A DNA stretch of 64,000 nucleotides from Symbiodinium natans (taxonomy: Eukaryota; Sar; Dinophyceae; Suessiales; Symbiodiniaceae), in contig CAJNDS010002595.1 in assembly GCA_905221605.1 (NCBI GenBank), positions 285,218 to 349,217 on the forward strand, written 5' to 3'. This document shows positions 40,967 through 52,061 of this stretch, piece after piece (the first letter of the stretch is position 1; each line of letters starts with the position of its first letter). The notes under the pieces are model-generated. The model was given only the letters and a program-made list of their open reading frames with translations, ran no database searches and was not told the origin of the DNA. Both the position numbers and the translations under genes were made by a program.

Positions 40967-43061
40967 ATGAGGGAGACACCTGTCTTCCTCAACGTTTACG
41001 ATGTGGCAGCCAGCGTGCTTGGGCATCTAATCGAGGTTCTTCTACTGCGCGTGCCTAGTTCAAATGTCTGCGTGATTGCGCCTGAGGCTAGAAGCAGTGC
41101 CGGTTCGAATCTGCCTTCTTTTCGGATTGCAAGCCTCGCACAAACTGCCGCTTTGTGTGCTTCCAGGTGCATTGGATCAACAGCTTGTTTGCCAATCACT
41201 ACTCGCCGGTGACCTGTCCCAATAGGTAGTGTTCATTAAGCCGTTTATCAATCGCAGCCTTCTGCAGAGCCGATTACTCGGCATCTTGAGAGACTCTGAG
41301 TCTGAGTTGAAGCTCGGCGGCGCCTTTCACGTCGCTGTACAAATTGGCAATGAGGAGCAGCCAGGCTGAAGACAGGAGAGGCTTTGGGGCGAATGGCTCG
41401 TGCTTCTTGCTTCCGGCTGTAGTGATGTGAAGTCTTGCATCGTAGTTGAGCTGCAACATGGAGCCCTGCCCCAAATGCCAGACGGCCATGGTCTGCCGTC
41501 TCAAAATGCCAACAGTTGATCTGATTCCCCCTTTCTTCGAATGGGCTCTTGCGAGTTCAGACTTCAGGTGGTCCTATGGCTACAGGCAGCGCGGCACTGG
41601 GGTTTATCGGATGATGCCGCGCTCGTTGCCGCACTACCGGGAAAGCGTCGAGCTGCGCCTGTGCTGGATGCAAATGGCATGGGCTTTAGTGTTGCAAGGT
41701 TGTGAGCGTGAGCATTTGGCGAAGTTGCATGAGTGGTGTCATGAACTGGCAACTGGTGCATAGCCGACTACTCATGGCACTTTCGGTGACATCTACCACG
41801 TAGCGATGTAGAGGCGTCGAGTGTCATGCAGATGCCACTTAACAGAGCAAGAGCCATCTCCTCAAAAAAGATGCCACAATAATTCGGGCATCGATGTTCA
41901 TTTTGTTGAGTCGGTCCCTTTTTTCTGCCTTGCCTTATGGCTTGGGAGGTTTCCCGCTTTCCGATTAGTGGTTGATGGCTGTTGAAGAAAGGGAGAGGGT
42001 AAATTCCGGCAGCCTACGCATGGCTTGTGAATTTGGAGGGAATGGACATCCTGCTCCTGTAAGATTGTGGGGGAGTCAGCTGGACAGGCAACCGATCATG
42101 TAATTGTCGACATATGAGCCTGGCACCGCAGGGCTTACTTCCATCTAAGAAGCGAAGCATGTGCTTGAGAGTGGCGTGGCACGACATCCGCGCTGCAGCA
42201 GCGTTTTGCTTGCGAGCTGAGGATTCCGACAAAACTTTCGGAGCAGGAGATTGCACGGCTTTACTATTTTTTAGAGACTCCGTTGCACATTGAATACATT
42301 GGCTTGTGGGATCTTGTGGGTTTTTTTGGGGCCGCGGAATGGACAGCTCGATTGTGGTGTTGCAGCTTAGGCGCAGCAGTGGCCTGGTTGCGAGTACAAC
42401 CTCCTGCAACGCAACTGCTGCCATTTCGCAAGCGAGGCTCCGTCTCGTCTCCACTTAGTCTAGCTGTTGTAAACCCCATCACGACATTACAAAGCTGGAA
42501 GGTGTCACTGCTGCTGGGCGCCGGAGATCTGCCAGAGTGGACCTTCCGCCCTTCAGCAGCAGTAGAGGAGATCAGGGGTTTTGCGATGCTTTGCAGATTT
42601 CAGATATCAGGGCATGGGCAGGTCGAAGTTTCAACTCTGCGAGCTCAGGTTTTGCCGATCTGGGTTGTGCTGCCGCTCAGGCCTCTCGCAATGCAAGGTG
42701 TGCAGCCGAAGCAGTTCGCTTCTTCCACGGCGACCACCCAATCACAACACGCCCGATAGCGCCCGATAATCTTGTCGAAAAGGAATGAAGGAACGAAGGA
42801 GCTGGATACCCCCTCCTCACTGAGTCGTTCTTGTAGATGAAGCTCAGACTCAAAGCTGTAATCAACAGCAGTAGCTGGGAAAACGAAGGGTAAACCATGT
42901 CGATGCCCTTCGTATGAAGGAGAACGGCCGGAGGGCTGGTCCTTGTGGATGTTCGTAGAGTTCGTGTTAGGCTGCAAACTGGGAGAATCCAACCGGCCAG
43001 AATGGAACCTGCTGAGGCCATCGGCCTGCTCGAGACTTCCGCAGTGATCTCTGGCATCTGA
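40967..43061 (+). CDS. PPPDE/DeSI-family isopeptidase, copy 1
   Basis: Papain-like cysteine peptidase family (PPPDE, DUF862) that removes SUMO or ubiquitin in animals. Exons: 40,967-41,014 (ETPVFLNVYDVAAS), 41,167-41,208, 41,307-41,357 (LGGAFHVAVQIGNE, catalytic His), 41,568-41,654 (WSYGYRQRGTGVYRMMPRSL), 42,222-42,273 (PTKLSEQEIARLYYFL), 42,371-42,436 (WPGCEYNLLQRNCCHFASE, catalytic Cys), 42,502 on (SLLLGAGDLPEWTFRPSA), 42,649-42,697 (FADLGCAAAQASRNA) and 43,001-43,061 (MEPAEAIGLLETSAVISGI, TGA). The joins are in phase with GC, GT and GA donors. Both catalytic residues are present. The family usually has NCNHF; here NCCHF. It is the most diverged copy and is fused upstream to a gene A remnant. 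Confidence 0.82.
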
Positions 43062-44399
43062 CTTCTTGGGGCTTCCAGCCGCGTTTCTGTTCTTCAGCTT
43101 CACGGCACCTGCATTTAGCCCTATACGTCATGGAGTTACGAACAGTGAACATGTACCCCACACGCCAGTCAGCAAAATGTGCCAAACTAGATCAAGCTGC
43201 TTTTCTCTGGCCGTCCTTGAGGTGGTGCAGGCAGATAGGTTTTTCAAGTTAGGCCGGACATCTCTAATCTTTCAGATCCTGGTCCTGTTCCGGAGTTCGG
43301 CGTGCAGATCCAGACCTGTTTCATTGAAAACCAACCCATTTGCTCCAAGCTTGGCGTTTTTCTGTTCCGTCTTCTTCTTGCTGGCGTTCCCACGCTCGAG
43401 GGCCGGTACAGTTCATTAGCGGGACGTGATCTTTTTGATCCCCTAAACCCTAGACCCTAGACCCTAAACCCTAAACCCTAAACTTGGATCTGATGTGCTG
43501 TCCAAGGCTGTGCTTCTTCTGGTGAGGTGAGGTTGAAGGGCGGCAATGCGGCACTTAGGCGGCCAAAGACAGCAGCCTGAGTTGCACGACAATGCATCAG
43601 GGCCACTGCCCTGGAAGCTGCGTTGAAGCCAACTGGCCAATCACTCCTCATTGCAAAGGCTAGCATTTTAGCTCATGATACCAATGCATCAGGCTCTTGT
43701 TTTCAAGCTGCTGTTCTTTCCGAAATAAAAGGTGGCCATTCTTGCGCAAGTCCTTGCAGAGCTGTGGCGTTCTTGGAACGACGACGGCATCTTGAATTTG
43801 TTAACAGCTGGCACCTGACAAGCTGCGTGTCAATCGTACCCTTTCGGCAAAGCGAGGAGAGCAGCAATGTGCAGTCTCCTCACACGCTGTGACCTTCTAA
43901 TCCTTGAGTTCAACAAAAGCACCCGGCACGACGAGTTCGAGCGAAAAAGATGAATCATGATGAGCTACAATGCTGGGTGCGATAAGAATACGGCGGTACT
44001 GTGCTGACTCCTTAACGGTTCTTGAATCTGCCCAAGTTGGGCTTGCGAGCTCCATAAGACACGTCCACTCTAATGCTTTATTGTGCAATGCTCTCAACCT
44101 CGGAAAATATGAAGCATTGGTTTCCGAGAGCACAGGATGGATTAAATCGATTCGCAATGAGGATTGCCGGCGGCCGTGCAAGCTCATCATTGTTTTTTTG
44201 CATCATGGATATTTCAGAGCTCCTCCGCCGTTTGGAATGTGTCATGGGGTCGGAGACTCAACGACTTGATACGACTTGTTTACAAAGGATCCGCCTTCCC
44301 CCCACCCTAAGATCCGGAGGGAACCGGGGATGGCGGGGGACTTTCATGCACGAATCCGGGATTCGGCGCTTATTGGGTTGAAGAAGTAAGGCAAGCCGT
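43062..44399. repeat. Array spacer with interstitial telomere motif and R repeat
   Basis: Contains CCCTAGA/CCCTAAA units at 43,441-43,482 and one copy of the R repeat (about 43,767-43,945) that recurs at 50,298, 51,090, 57,330 and 58,350. No other gene is recognised. Confidence 0.7.
43767..43945. repeat. R repeat, copy 1
   Basis: A module of about 180 bp beginning near TTCTTGGAACGA and ending near GACGAGTTCGAGCGA. Five copies occur in the array, sometimes two per unit. The frames include WHLTSCVSIVPF, conserved in outline between copies, so a decayed coding origin is possible. Confidence 0.75.
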
Positions 44400-45243
44400 G
44401 CATCAACACACGCACGTGGGCAGGCGCACATTCAAGACACATCTATCCACACCTGCAGACTGACAAACCTGCCATGGAGAGGTCTGCAGTCATTTGCACT
44501 GTTTCGAAGCGCGTGGAGGCTCTCATCACTGGCGTATCTGTTGTACAGTTCATAGGACTTGGCTTTTAGATTTAGATGCCTTCTTGAGGTAGATGTTTTG
44601 CAACGTGATCGTCGTCTGAGTAGTGCGGAAGTTTGATGGCGAAGAGGCGTCAACGGAAGTATCAACGGTCTTTGATAAAGCTGCTTCAGGCTTTAGGCCT
44701 CTTGATCCCGAGCCATCCTCCGCCCGATGGAGTGTTTCCTCCGCCCGATGGAGTGTCTCCGCTGGTTGTGGGCCAAACCGGAGGCTCACGGTGTTCTGAG
44801 ATTGCCTTAGAAGAGCTTCAAGTTCCACCGATGGCTATGTTGAAAACGTGAAAGTATGAAAGGTTGGATTGCTTGAAAGCGTCATTCTGAAGCCCGAAGT
44901 GCACATGTTCCCATGCGCGCTCTTTCCCATCAAGACAGGTTTGCTGCCCGTTTGGCGCAACCTTTGCAAGGATCCTGGCTGAGGCAGGGAGCTGTTGCGG
45001 ATTAAACATGCGCGGGCGCAGGCGATGCAAGCCTGCAACAACAGAGCTTGCTTTGCCACTGCGTCGGGTTTCCGGAGGTGGTTCGCGAAAGGTAGCTGCG
45101 ATGTCTGTCGTGAAGCCGTCGCTCTCCAGACATGCTGCAATGCTTGGCAGGTCAAGGCAGCAGAAGGCCCATCCAGCGAGGATGTGGCTTCACTGCCTGA
45201 GGACTGTATGGGTGGGTCGCAAAGGCAGTGCTCCGTGCCATGA
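44400..45243 (+). CDS. Array gene A, copy 1, unknown function
   Basis: Not recognised. Short segments keep their reading frame across the three copies. They include RGLQSFALFRSAWRLSSLA (about 44,490), a segment ending IPSHPPPDGV (44,700), FAARLAQPLQGSWLRQGAV after an AG|G acceptor (about 44,939), and the last exon at about 45,151-45,243, which begins VKAAEGPSSEDVASLPEDC and ends QRQCSVP then TGA. Conservation of frame and stop among copies suggests real exons. A frameshift separates this copy from copies 2 and 3 in the middle segment (about 44,670). No signal peptide, membrane segment or domain is visible. Start not determined. Confidence 0.45.
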
Positions 45244-46300
45244 TACAGTGTTTGCCCCTAATGAACTAATGTCTACAGCCAAGACATGCCTAGACCGCGA
45301 GTTTTTCTGCATGTGCCCTCAAAAATATGAGGAGGTGAGCGGCGTGGCAGAGGAGGTGGAGGAGGCGCGAGTGCCCGATGAGGCGCGAGTGACCGATGAT
45401 GTCGAAACGTTGTGAAGCACTTGGATTGAGATGGCGAGTTGAAGAAACAGCAGCCCTTGATGACGTCAGTCATGACTCTAAAGCCGCATAGTGCCTGAAT
45501 GGAGTAGAGTGCTCTGTGGATGCTTGTGAAACACGTTGAGCGCACTCTGTGTCAAGTTCCGAGTCGCAAAGCGCCCCAAAGCTTTGAGATGATGGCAAGC
45601 CCTGTTGGTAGTCTTCTTCAAGATGTTTAGACATCACCTGACACACTTCGCTTCATGGGCTTGTGTTGATTCTTCCACGCCATGTATGTAGGCGAGTTCT
45701 GAAATCGATATCCGTTTAAGTTTAACCGTTTAACCGTATGGAACAAGGCCATATAATTGCCATGCATGGGCAAATGGGAATGGGCCATCATGGGTACTGG
45801 GATGGGCTCCGTAGTTGCCAGGACATCTCCATGACGGTGCTCCAGGATCTACCCATCGCGAGACCTGGCTGGCGCTAGTTTTCTTGCAACGATTCAGATG
45901 TCAGACCCTGTTCATCTTTTCGATTCCCCGAATGGGGTTTACATTAAGGATGAGTTTTGTGTTGAGTTGAATTGTTCAATAAAGGGCTGGAAATGCAATC
46001 GTGTTCGAGGCTACTGATTGAGATCCGCGACTTTGTCACAGCCCCTTGTCATCTGAGATGGTCATGTGCACCAGGCTTCCCTGAGTCGATAGCTTGATTA
46101 ACGCCTTAACGCATTGGGGCCGGCCTCAGGTCCACCAAGGCTACTCGGCCCTTGGCCAAGTCAGCACCATCATGATGGAGGCAGGCGTAAACTCGCATAA
46201 GCCCTGCACCCTAAACCTTCTAAACGGAGGGTGTGTGTTTTTCACGACGTTTAGTTGCGAATCTTGGTTTGGAGGGTTGGGGAGGGGGTAGGAAACATTA
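45244..46300. repeat. Conserved array block B, copy 1
   Basis: Downstream of gene A, this block is shared with 52,062-53,105 and 59,566-60,636. The best-conserved part (about 45,735-45,880) contains a frame from an ATG at 45,739 ending LQDLPIARPGWR then TAG. In copies 2 and 3 the same 3' half is read from a different upstream frame because of an indel. Coding potential is unresolved; it may be a 3' UTR or an extra gene. This copy lacks the segment that encodes KETCMQLAERARI in the others. Confidence 0.6.
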
Positions 46301-47766
46301 TTACCATTCCACACCCGTCCTGCGAGCACTATGCTTGTGCGCAACTCCTCCCCCGAACCCCCCCCCCTCCCCGCCGCTTTGAAAAAAAAGCCCAGAAGAG
46401 AACTTGCATGAAAAACGGCGGAATGCTTTCCACACCCTTTTTACTGGGGAGAGATTGACCAAATCAATGCGAGTCCAAATTTATGCGAATCCAATGCAAA
46501 TTAGTACGAATTCCAGTAAAATGCACAGGCGATACAACATAGGCATAGAGATTTTTCAGATTTTCTTTTACAAGAAATGATGAAAACAGAGGTTTTTCTC
46601 CTAAAGTAGAGAAGATAAAGGTTTTCCTACCAACCCCCAAAGCAATTCACGAAAACATTCTCCGCCCCTTTTAAACCCTTTACCCTAAACCCCAAACCCC
46701 TTAAACCCTAAACCTAACATGTTCAAAAACCCTAAACCTGAACACAACTTGAACCTAAACCCCAAAAGGCACACTAATTTGGACTGGCGCTCTTCTGTCT
46801 GAACCTCTTCCGCGAAATGGTCAGAGGCCTAACTCCTCTGTCGAAGCCTGGAACACGAAAACCGCAGGTGGAAGCTTCCTTCAATACCGAGGAAGAGATT
46901 CCAGAGAAGAAGGCAACCGCTTCAGCCCGAAACCCCAAAGAGCCTTTTCGGCTTCAGGGCTGAAGGTAAAACCCTTGATGACCAAGCCCGAACTCCCACC
47001 CTCCCCATCCGAAACCTCAAACACCCTCAATTGAACCTTTATGCCCAACACAATCCCTCAACCCTCACCAAACCCCTCGAAACAAAGGAAAGCCGGCTGG
47101 ATACGCTCCTTTTTTGGGAATCTTCTGGAACAAGGGAAGGGTTTAGTTCGCCTCCAGCCGGCAGGCATCTAGAACAAGCAGAGGCAAGCGAAGCTTCCGA
47201 AATCCTCCAACGAGCCTATACGCCCTCAAGCTCACTTCCACTGCTGGTTCAAAGTTTCGGGGTTACGGATCGGCTCTGCATCTCTACAGGTCAGATGCAC
47301 TGGGCCGGCCGGGCTGCCGAGGCAACACACCGCGTTTTCCTGTTCCTTCATGTCGTTCCCTCGCTCTTAACTCGGGTCTCCTTGCGTTGGGGTTTTTGTA
47401 GTAGGCTCCGCGCCGAAGAAGTGTTAGCACAGTATTGCAATGGATTATAATGTATTGGATGCACTGTATTGTAGCGCACAAGGGCCATAACATGCCATGG
47501 ATGAGCTCTTGCTGTTCAGTATCCTGGCACAACAGCACAGAAGCGAATGCATGTGCCATCTGTTCCCACTCTCTGCTGTAGCAGCGCCGGCCCAATTCGA
47601 AACACTGTGTGTGGCTTTACTTAGTCTCTAAGCAGTATCTGAAGCTAAAAGCGATTGCAAACCGTGAGCGACCTACTACAACTATCACTCGTCGCCCGTC
47701 TTGAAGCCTTGCAGTTGACTTTGACAGCGTTGTTTCGCAACCCCAGCCGAAGAGCACCACTTCCAG
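46301..47766. repeat. Array spacer C, copy 1
   Basis: C-rich run (46,348-46,375), AT-rich stretch (46,480-46,620), CCCTAAACC-type telomere-like repeats (46,665-46,760) and an element of about 300 bp (46,780-47,120). The element recurs at about 54,160-54,500 and, more diverged, at 53,430-53,700 and 60,860-61,090. No gene is supported. Confidence 0.7.
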
Positions 47767-49810
47767 GTGCCTTCGTCTGAGTGCACGACGGGGGCCTACA
47801 CCAATTCTGCTTAACATCTATGATGTGGCGGACACTGTGCTCGGGCATCAATCTAAGTTCATTTATCGTGTGCCTAGTTGACCTAGCTGCGTGGATGTGC
47901 AGCAGTCGCATGCGGGTGGAGGCTGAGGCTTCAGAACAATGCCGGTCCAAAAGTTCTTTGTTTTTCGGGTTCTCAGCCAACCCCATCTGCGCAAGTTGCA
48001 GCTTCATTGGTCGCTTCCAGGCACAGTGGCTCAACAGCCTATTTGCCAACTACTATGCGCCGGTGACCTGGTCCAAGACGTTGTGATCATTTTTGCCACT
48101 ACGTATCTTCAGCCCGTGCAGCTACGGCAGCGGAGGCGAAGGGTTTTCCAGGCAGGCGCACGCAGCGCACACAAGCATAGGCTCCGCAGAGTTGCGCGTT
48201 GAATTGTGAATGCTCCAAAAGAAGAGACCCTGCGTCTCAGGTGAGGTTCGGCGGCGCCTTCCACACCGGGCTACAAGTCGGTAGTGAAGAGCAGCTAAAC
48301 TGAAGAATGACGGGAGAGGCTTTGGGAGGAATGCGTTTGTTCGTGTTGTTGTCGGCTGTAGTGATGTGAAGTCGTGTGCTTCGTGGGGCTACGACGTGGA
48401 GCCCTTCTCGAATTCGGCTCGCCCCAAGCTCTGCCACATCGCGACTGTGAACACATGAAGTACGTTGAAGTGCGAACCCGCATGATGGTCCAAAAAATTC
48501 AAAGTGCCCTCAATGGGTGTGCTTGCCCTCCATTTTCCTTCATCACGTTTGGAATGGTTTTTGCGAGCTCAGATATCAGGTGGGCCTTTGGCTACACGCA
48601 GCACGGCACTGGGGTTTATCGGACTATGCCACGCTCTTTGCCGCACTTCCGGGAGAGCGTTGAGCTGCGCCTGTGCTGTATGCAATGGCAAGGTTTGGGT
48701 GCAATGGCAGGTTTTCAGCTTTGCAAGTTCGCAGGCGTGAGAATGAGCCGACTTTGACAGAGTTGCATGTGAGATATGTGCTGCTTGCTCTTAGTCTTAG
48801 CCGACAGCGTACGCATGGCTTGTGGATTCGGAGGTAGTTGTAGCTTGGGAAAGTGAGCGTGGCAGCAAACGAGAAGGTGATTGCCAGGGATCTCAGAAGC
48901 GCTGCGAGCGCTTGAGAGTGATGGAGATGACATGCAACGACATCCGCCCAGCAGCAGATCCGCCAGTTCGGTGGAGTTGTTTGTGGGCTGAGGACTCCGA
49001 CGCAGCTGCCCGAGGAGACGATTGCGCAAATCTACAATTTGTTAGAAGCTCTGTTGCACATTGGCTTGGGGATATGTTGGGGCAGTGGAGTGGAAATTCT
49101 GGCATGTTGTGATGTTTTTGCTTTCTGTCAGGTGGCTCAGTGGCCCGGGCGCGAGTACCATCTCCTGAAGCGAAACTGCTGTCACTTCGCCAGCGAGGCT
49201 CCGTCTCGTCTTCGCTTGGCTAGTTTTGCTGCAGACTCAAGACATGTCAAGCTGGAAGGCGTCACTGCTGCTCGGCGCCGGAGATCTGCCAGACTGGACC
49301 TTCCGCCCTTCCGCAGCAGCAGGGGGAGAGATCAGGGTTTTTCGATGCTTTGCAGATGTCAGGTTTCAGGGCATGGTCGCAGATCTTTGGGGACGCCGCC
49401 GGTCTCGGAGGGCCGCAGGTCGAAGTTTCAACTCAGGCTGCTTCTAGTTGCTTTCCATCTGCACTCCTTGCTGCGCGCTCAGGTTTTGCCAATTGGGGAT
49501 GCGCTGCCGCGCAGGCCTCTCGCAATGCAAGGTGTGCAACCGAATCGGTTCGCTTTTCTCACCGCGAACACTTAATCACAAATCCCGAAGGAATGCAAAG
49601 GCCGACTGCGCACGGACTGCCCACTGTTCACTGAGACGTTCGTTCTTATGCAAGCGGAAAGCAGCAGCTTCAATGCGCATTAGGGTCAACTGCCGGTCGG
49701 GTTGATGTTCATATCATGTGGCGCTGGCAGCAACACGAGGAGACTCCAGAATGCAACCGCCTGAGGCCATGGGCCTCATCGAGACCCCCACGGTGACCTC
49801 TGGCATTTGA
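47767..49810 (+). CDS. PPPDE/DeSI-family isopeptidase, copy 2
   Basis: The exon order is the same as copy 1: about 47,767 (LSARRGPTPILLNIYDVADT), 48,021 on (WLNSLFANYYAP), 48,241 on (VRFGGAFHTGLQVGSE, catalytic His), 48,580 on (WAFGYTQHGTGVYRTMPRSL), 48,993 on (LPEETIAQIYNLLE), 49,132 on (WPGREYHLLKRNCCHFASE, catalytic Cys), about 49,259 on (SLLLGAGDLPDWTFRPSA), about 49,484 on (FANWGCAAAQASRNA) and 49,750-49,810 (MQPPEAMGLIETPTVTSGI, TGA). The MDRHDEPRRRF start seen in copies 3 and 4 is missing here, so the first exon or start differs and expression is less certain. The 3' exons are almost identical to copy 3. Confidence 0.78.
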
Positions 49811-50297
49811 CTCCCAGATTCTTCCAGCCGCGTTTCTCTTCAGCTTCAGTCCATACCTGATTGCTGATGCCTACAACTAACACGTGAGTGTCCAAGCTTG
49901 GCATGTTTCCTTCGCGTTTGCCTTCGGATTCTGAAGAGTCTGCTTAAGTTTCCATGAGTGATGCATCAGTGATTTGGCAAATAAAGGGTGCGATCTTTTG
50001 ACGCTCGGATCTGATGTACGTGCAGTTGTTTGAGGTTCGTGCTGGGACAGCGGCGAGGCTCGCTTGGCGTGCTGCTGGTGGCAATGCGGCGGCACTCGGG
50101 TGGCCAAAGACAGCAGCCTGAGTTGCCCAGCAATGCCCGAAATTAATGGCTTAGTGACTAAGTGAACACTGGCGCTACTGCCCTGGAAGCTGCGTCGAGC
50201 CAATCGGCCAAGCGTTTGCAAAGCCTCTCATGATCTTGGGACTGTGTTACGGCAGTTCCTGCACACGTCCTTCCGGAGCAGTAGTAGCTGCGTTAGC

Positions 50298-51249
50298 TTT
50301 CTTGGAACGATGGTGGCGTCTTGAATTTGAACAAGGCTGGCGCCTGACAAGCTGCATGTCAATCTTGCCCCTTCGGCGAATTTCGGCGAAGCGCGGAGAG
50401 CGGCAATGTCTGCGCTCCTCATGTCACACAAGCTGCTTTGCCCTGCTACTTCCCAACGCTTGACTTCAACTGCTTTCGGCATGACGAGTTCGAGCGAAAA
50501 ATGGGGATGCCATATCCACTTCTTGTGATAAGGCGAGAAAGATATGTCAAGAAAACGGCGCTAATTCGCACTGACTAGTTTAGGATACTCCTATTCAACA
50601 AGATACGCCGACATTCATACTTATTGAATGACAGATAGATCGAATTCAATTTCGGATTTGAATCATTTCGAAGGATCTGGGACCTAGGATGAACAATTGT
50701 CATATGAAGGATATTAGATATAGATAGAGGACAGAGATAAAATTACAGATTTTCTGAAAAAAGGCAGATGGATAGAGATAATGAGAAATAGAGAGAAAGA
50801 ATGATAGAAATGCTTAAAGATAAATAGAGATAGACAGAGATCGATATTGGAAATGTTCTCATCGAATTCGAAGTTATATACATACATAGATTCAATACGA
50901 TGATTGTGTATACTCCGCATCGATTGTTTTATCTGTACCATTTGCGCTCGTGTGCCTCTTCCGCGTGGGGATTGACTTTGCGCAACTCCTCGCCCCATCA
51001 ATCCCATACTTGGAGTGGTGATATGGGATTTGGGGATTCCGTTGACAAGTTGCGCGACAATGCTTCCCTCGCTTTCAGGGTGCGATTCTTTCAACTTGGA
51101 ACGATGTCGGCATCTTGAATCTGTGAATAGCTGACGCCTGACAAGCTGCGTCTCAATGGAGAACACTAATGTGCAGTCTCTTCACATGCTCTGACCTTCT
51201 AATCCTTGAGTTCACAAAGCTTTCGGCACGACGAGTTCGAGCGAGAAAT
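50298..51249. repeat. R repeats (copies 2 and 3) flanking an AT-rich island
   Basis: R copies lie at about 50,298-50,500 and 51,090-51,245. Between them, 50,560-50,900 is strongly AT-rich with GATA/GAGATA words. The same order recurs at 57,330-58,490. No gene is recognised. Confidence 0.75.
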
Positions 51250-52061
51250 TGGGACGGTAGTATCTATTTCTTTGGGTACGGCAAGGTGTGCGTCAACAGG
51301 CGCAGGTGGGCAGGCGCTCGCACACGAGACATAGATATCGCCTGCGCTGCATCTGAGAACGCGGGCTTGAAATGCTTCTTGAGGGCCAGACTGAGGTGCG
51401 ATCGAGTGGTCTGCAGTCATTTGCACTGGTTCGAAGCGCGTGGCGTATCTCATCGCTGGCATAGCTGTTGGTACAGTTCACAGGACTTGGCTTTTCAATG
51501 CCTTCTTGAGGTGGATGTTTTGCAGAGTGGTCTGGCATCTGAGTAGTGCTGGAGTTTGATGGCGAAGTGGCGTCAACAGACGCATCAACGGTCCTTGATA
51601 GAGAGCTGCTTCAAACTGTAGACCGTTTGATCCCGAGCCATCCTCCGCTCGATGGAGTGTTTCCGCTGGCTGTGGGCGGAACCCGAGGCAAGGTGTTCTG
51701 AAGTTTCCATCGAAGTGATTCAAGTTACACCGAGGGTTATTTTGAAAACATGAAAGTTGCTTCCAGCAGCCTAAGTGGATTTTTTCCTCGCCCGTCAGGG
51801 CTTTTTGTTCCCGTCAAGACAGGTCTGCTGCCCGTTTGGCGCAGCCTTTGCAAGGATCCTGGCTGAGGCATGGAGCTGTTGTGGATTGCAAGCATGAGCG
51901 GTGCAGGCGATGCAAGCTTGCAGCAACCGAGTTTGTTTTGCCACGGCTTCCGGTTTCCGGAGTTGGTTGCGATGTCTGCTTGGCAGGTCAAGGAAGCATC
52001 CAGCGAGGATGGGCCTTCACTGCCGGAGGACTGTATGCGTATGTCGCAAAGGCAGCCATGA
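51250..52061 (+). CDS. Array gene A, copy 2, unknown function
   Basis: Homologous to 44,400-45,243 and 58,790-59,565. Segments read LEMLLEGQTEVRSSGLQSFA (about 51,367), ASTDASTVLDRELLQTVDRL followed by IPSHPPLDGVFPLAVG (about 51,568), ARLAQPLQGSWLRHGAVV (about 51,830) and a last exon from about 51,989 beginning VKEASSEDGPSLPEDCM and ending QRQP with TGA at 52,059. The tail is five residues shorter than in copies 1 and 3 because of a small deletion. In this copy the middle segment is open in a plausible helical frame, unlike copy 1. Start and function unknown. Confidence 0.45.

Noticed and set aside
49039-49575. 178-residue ORF repeated identically at 56,087-56,623
   Set aside because: It only reads through exons and introns of the isopeptidase gene in one frame. 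The true exon with RNCCHF ends at a GC donor after FASE and the rest is intron.
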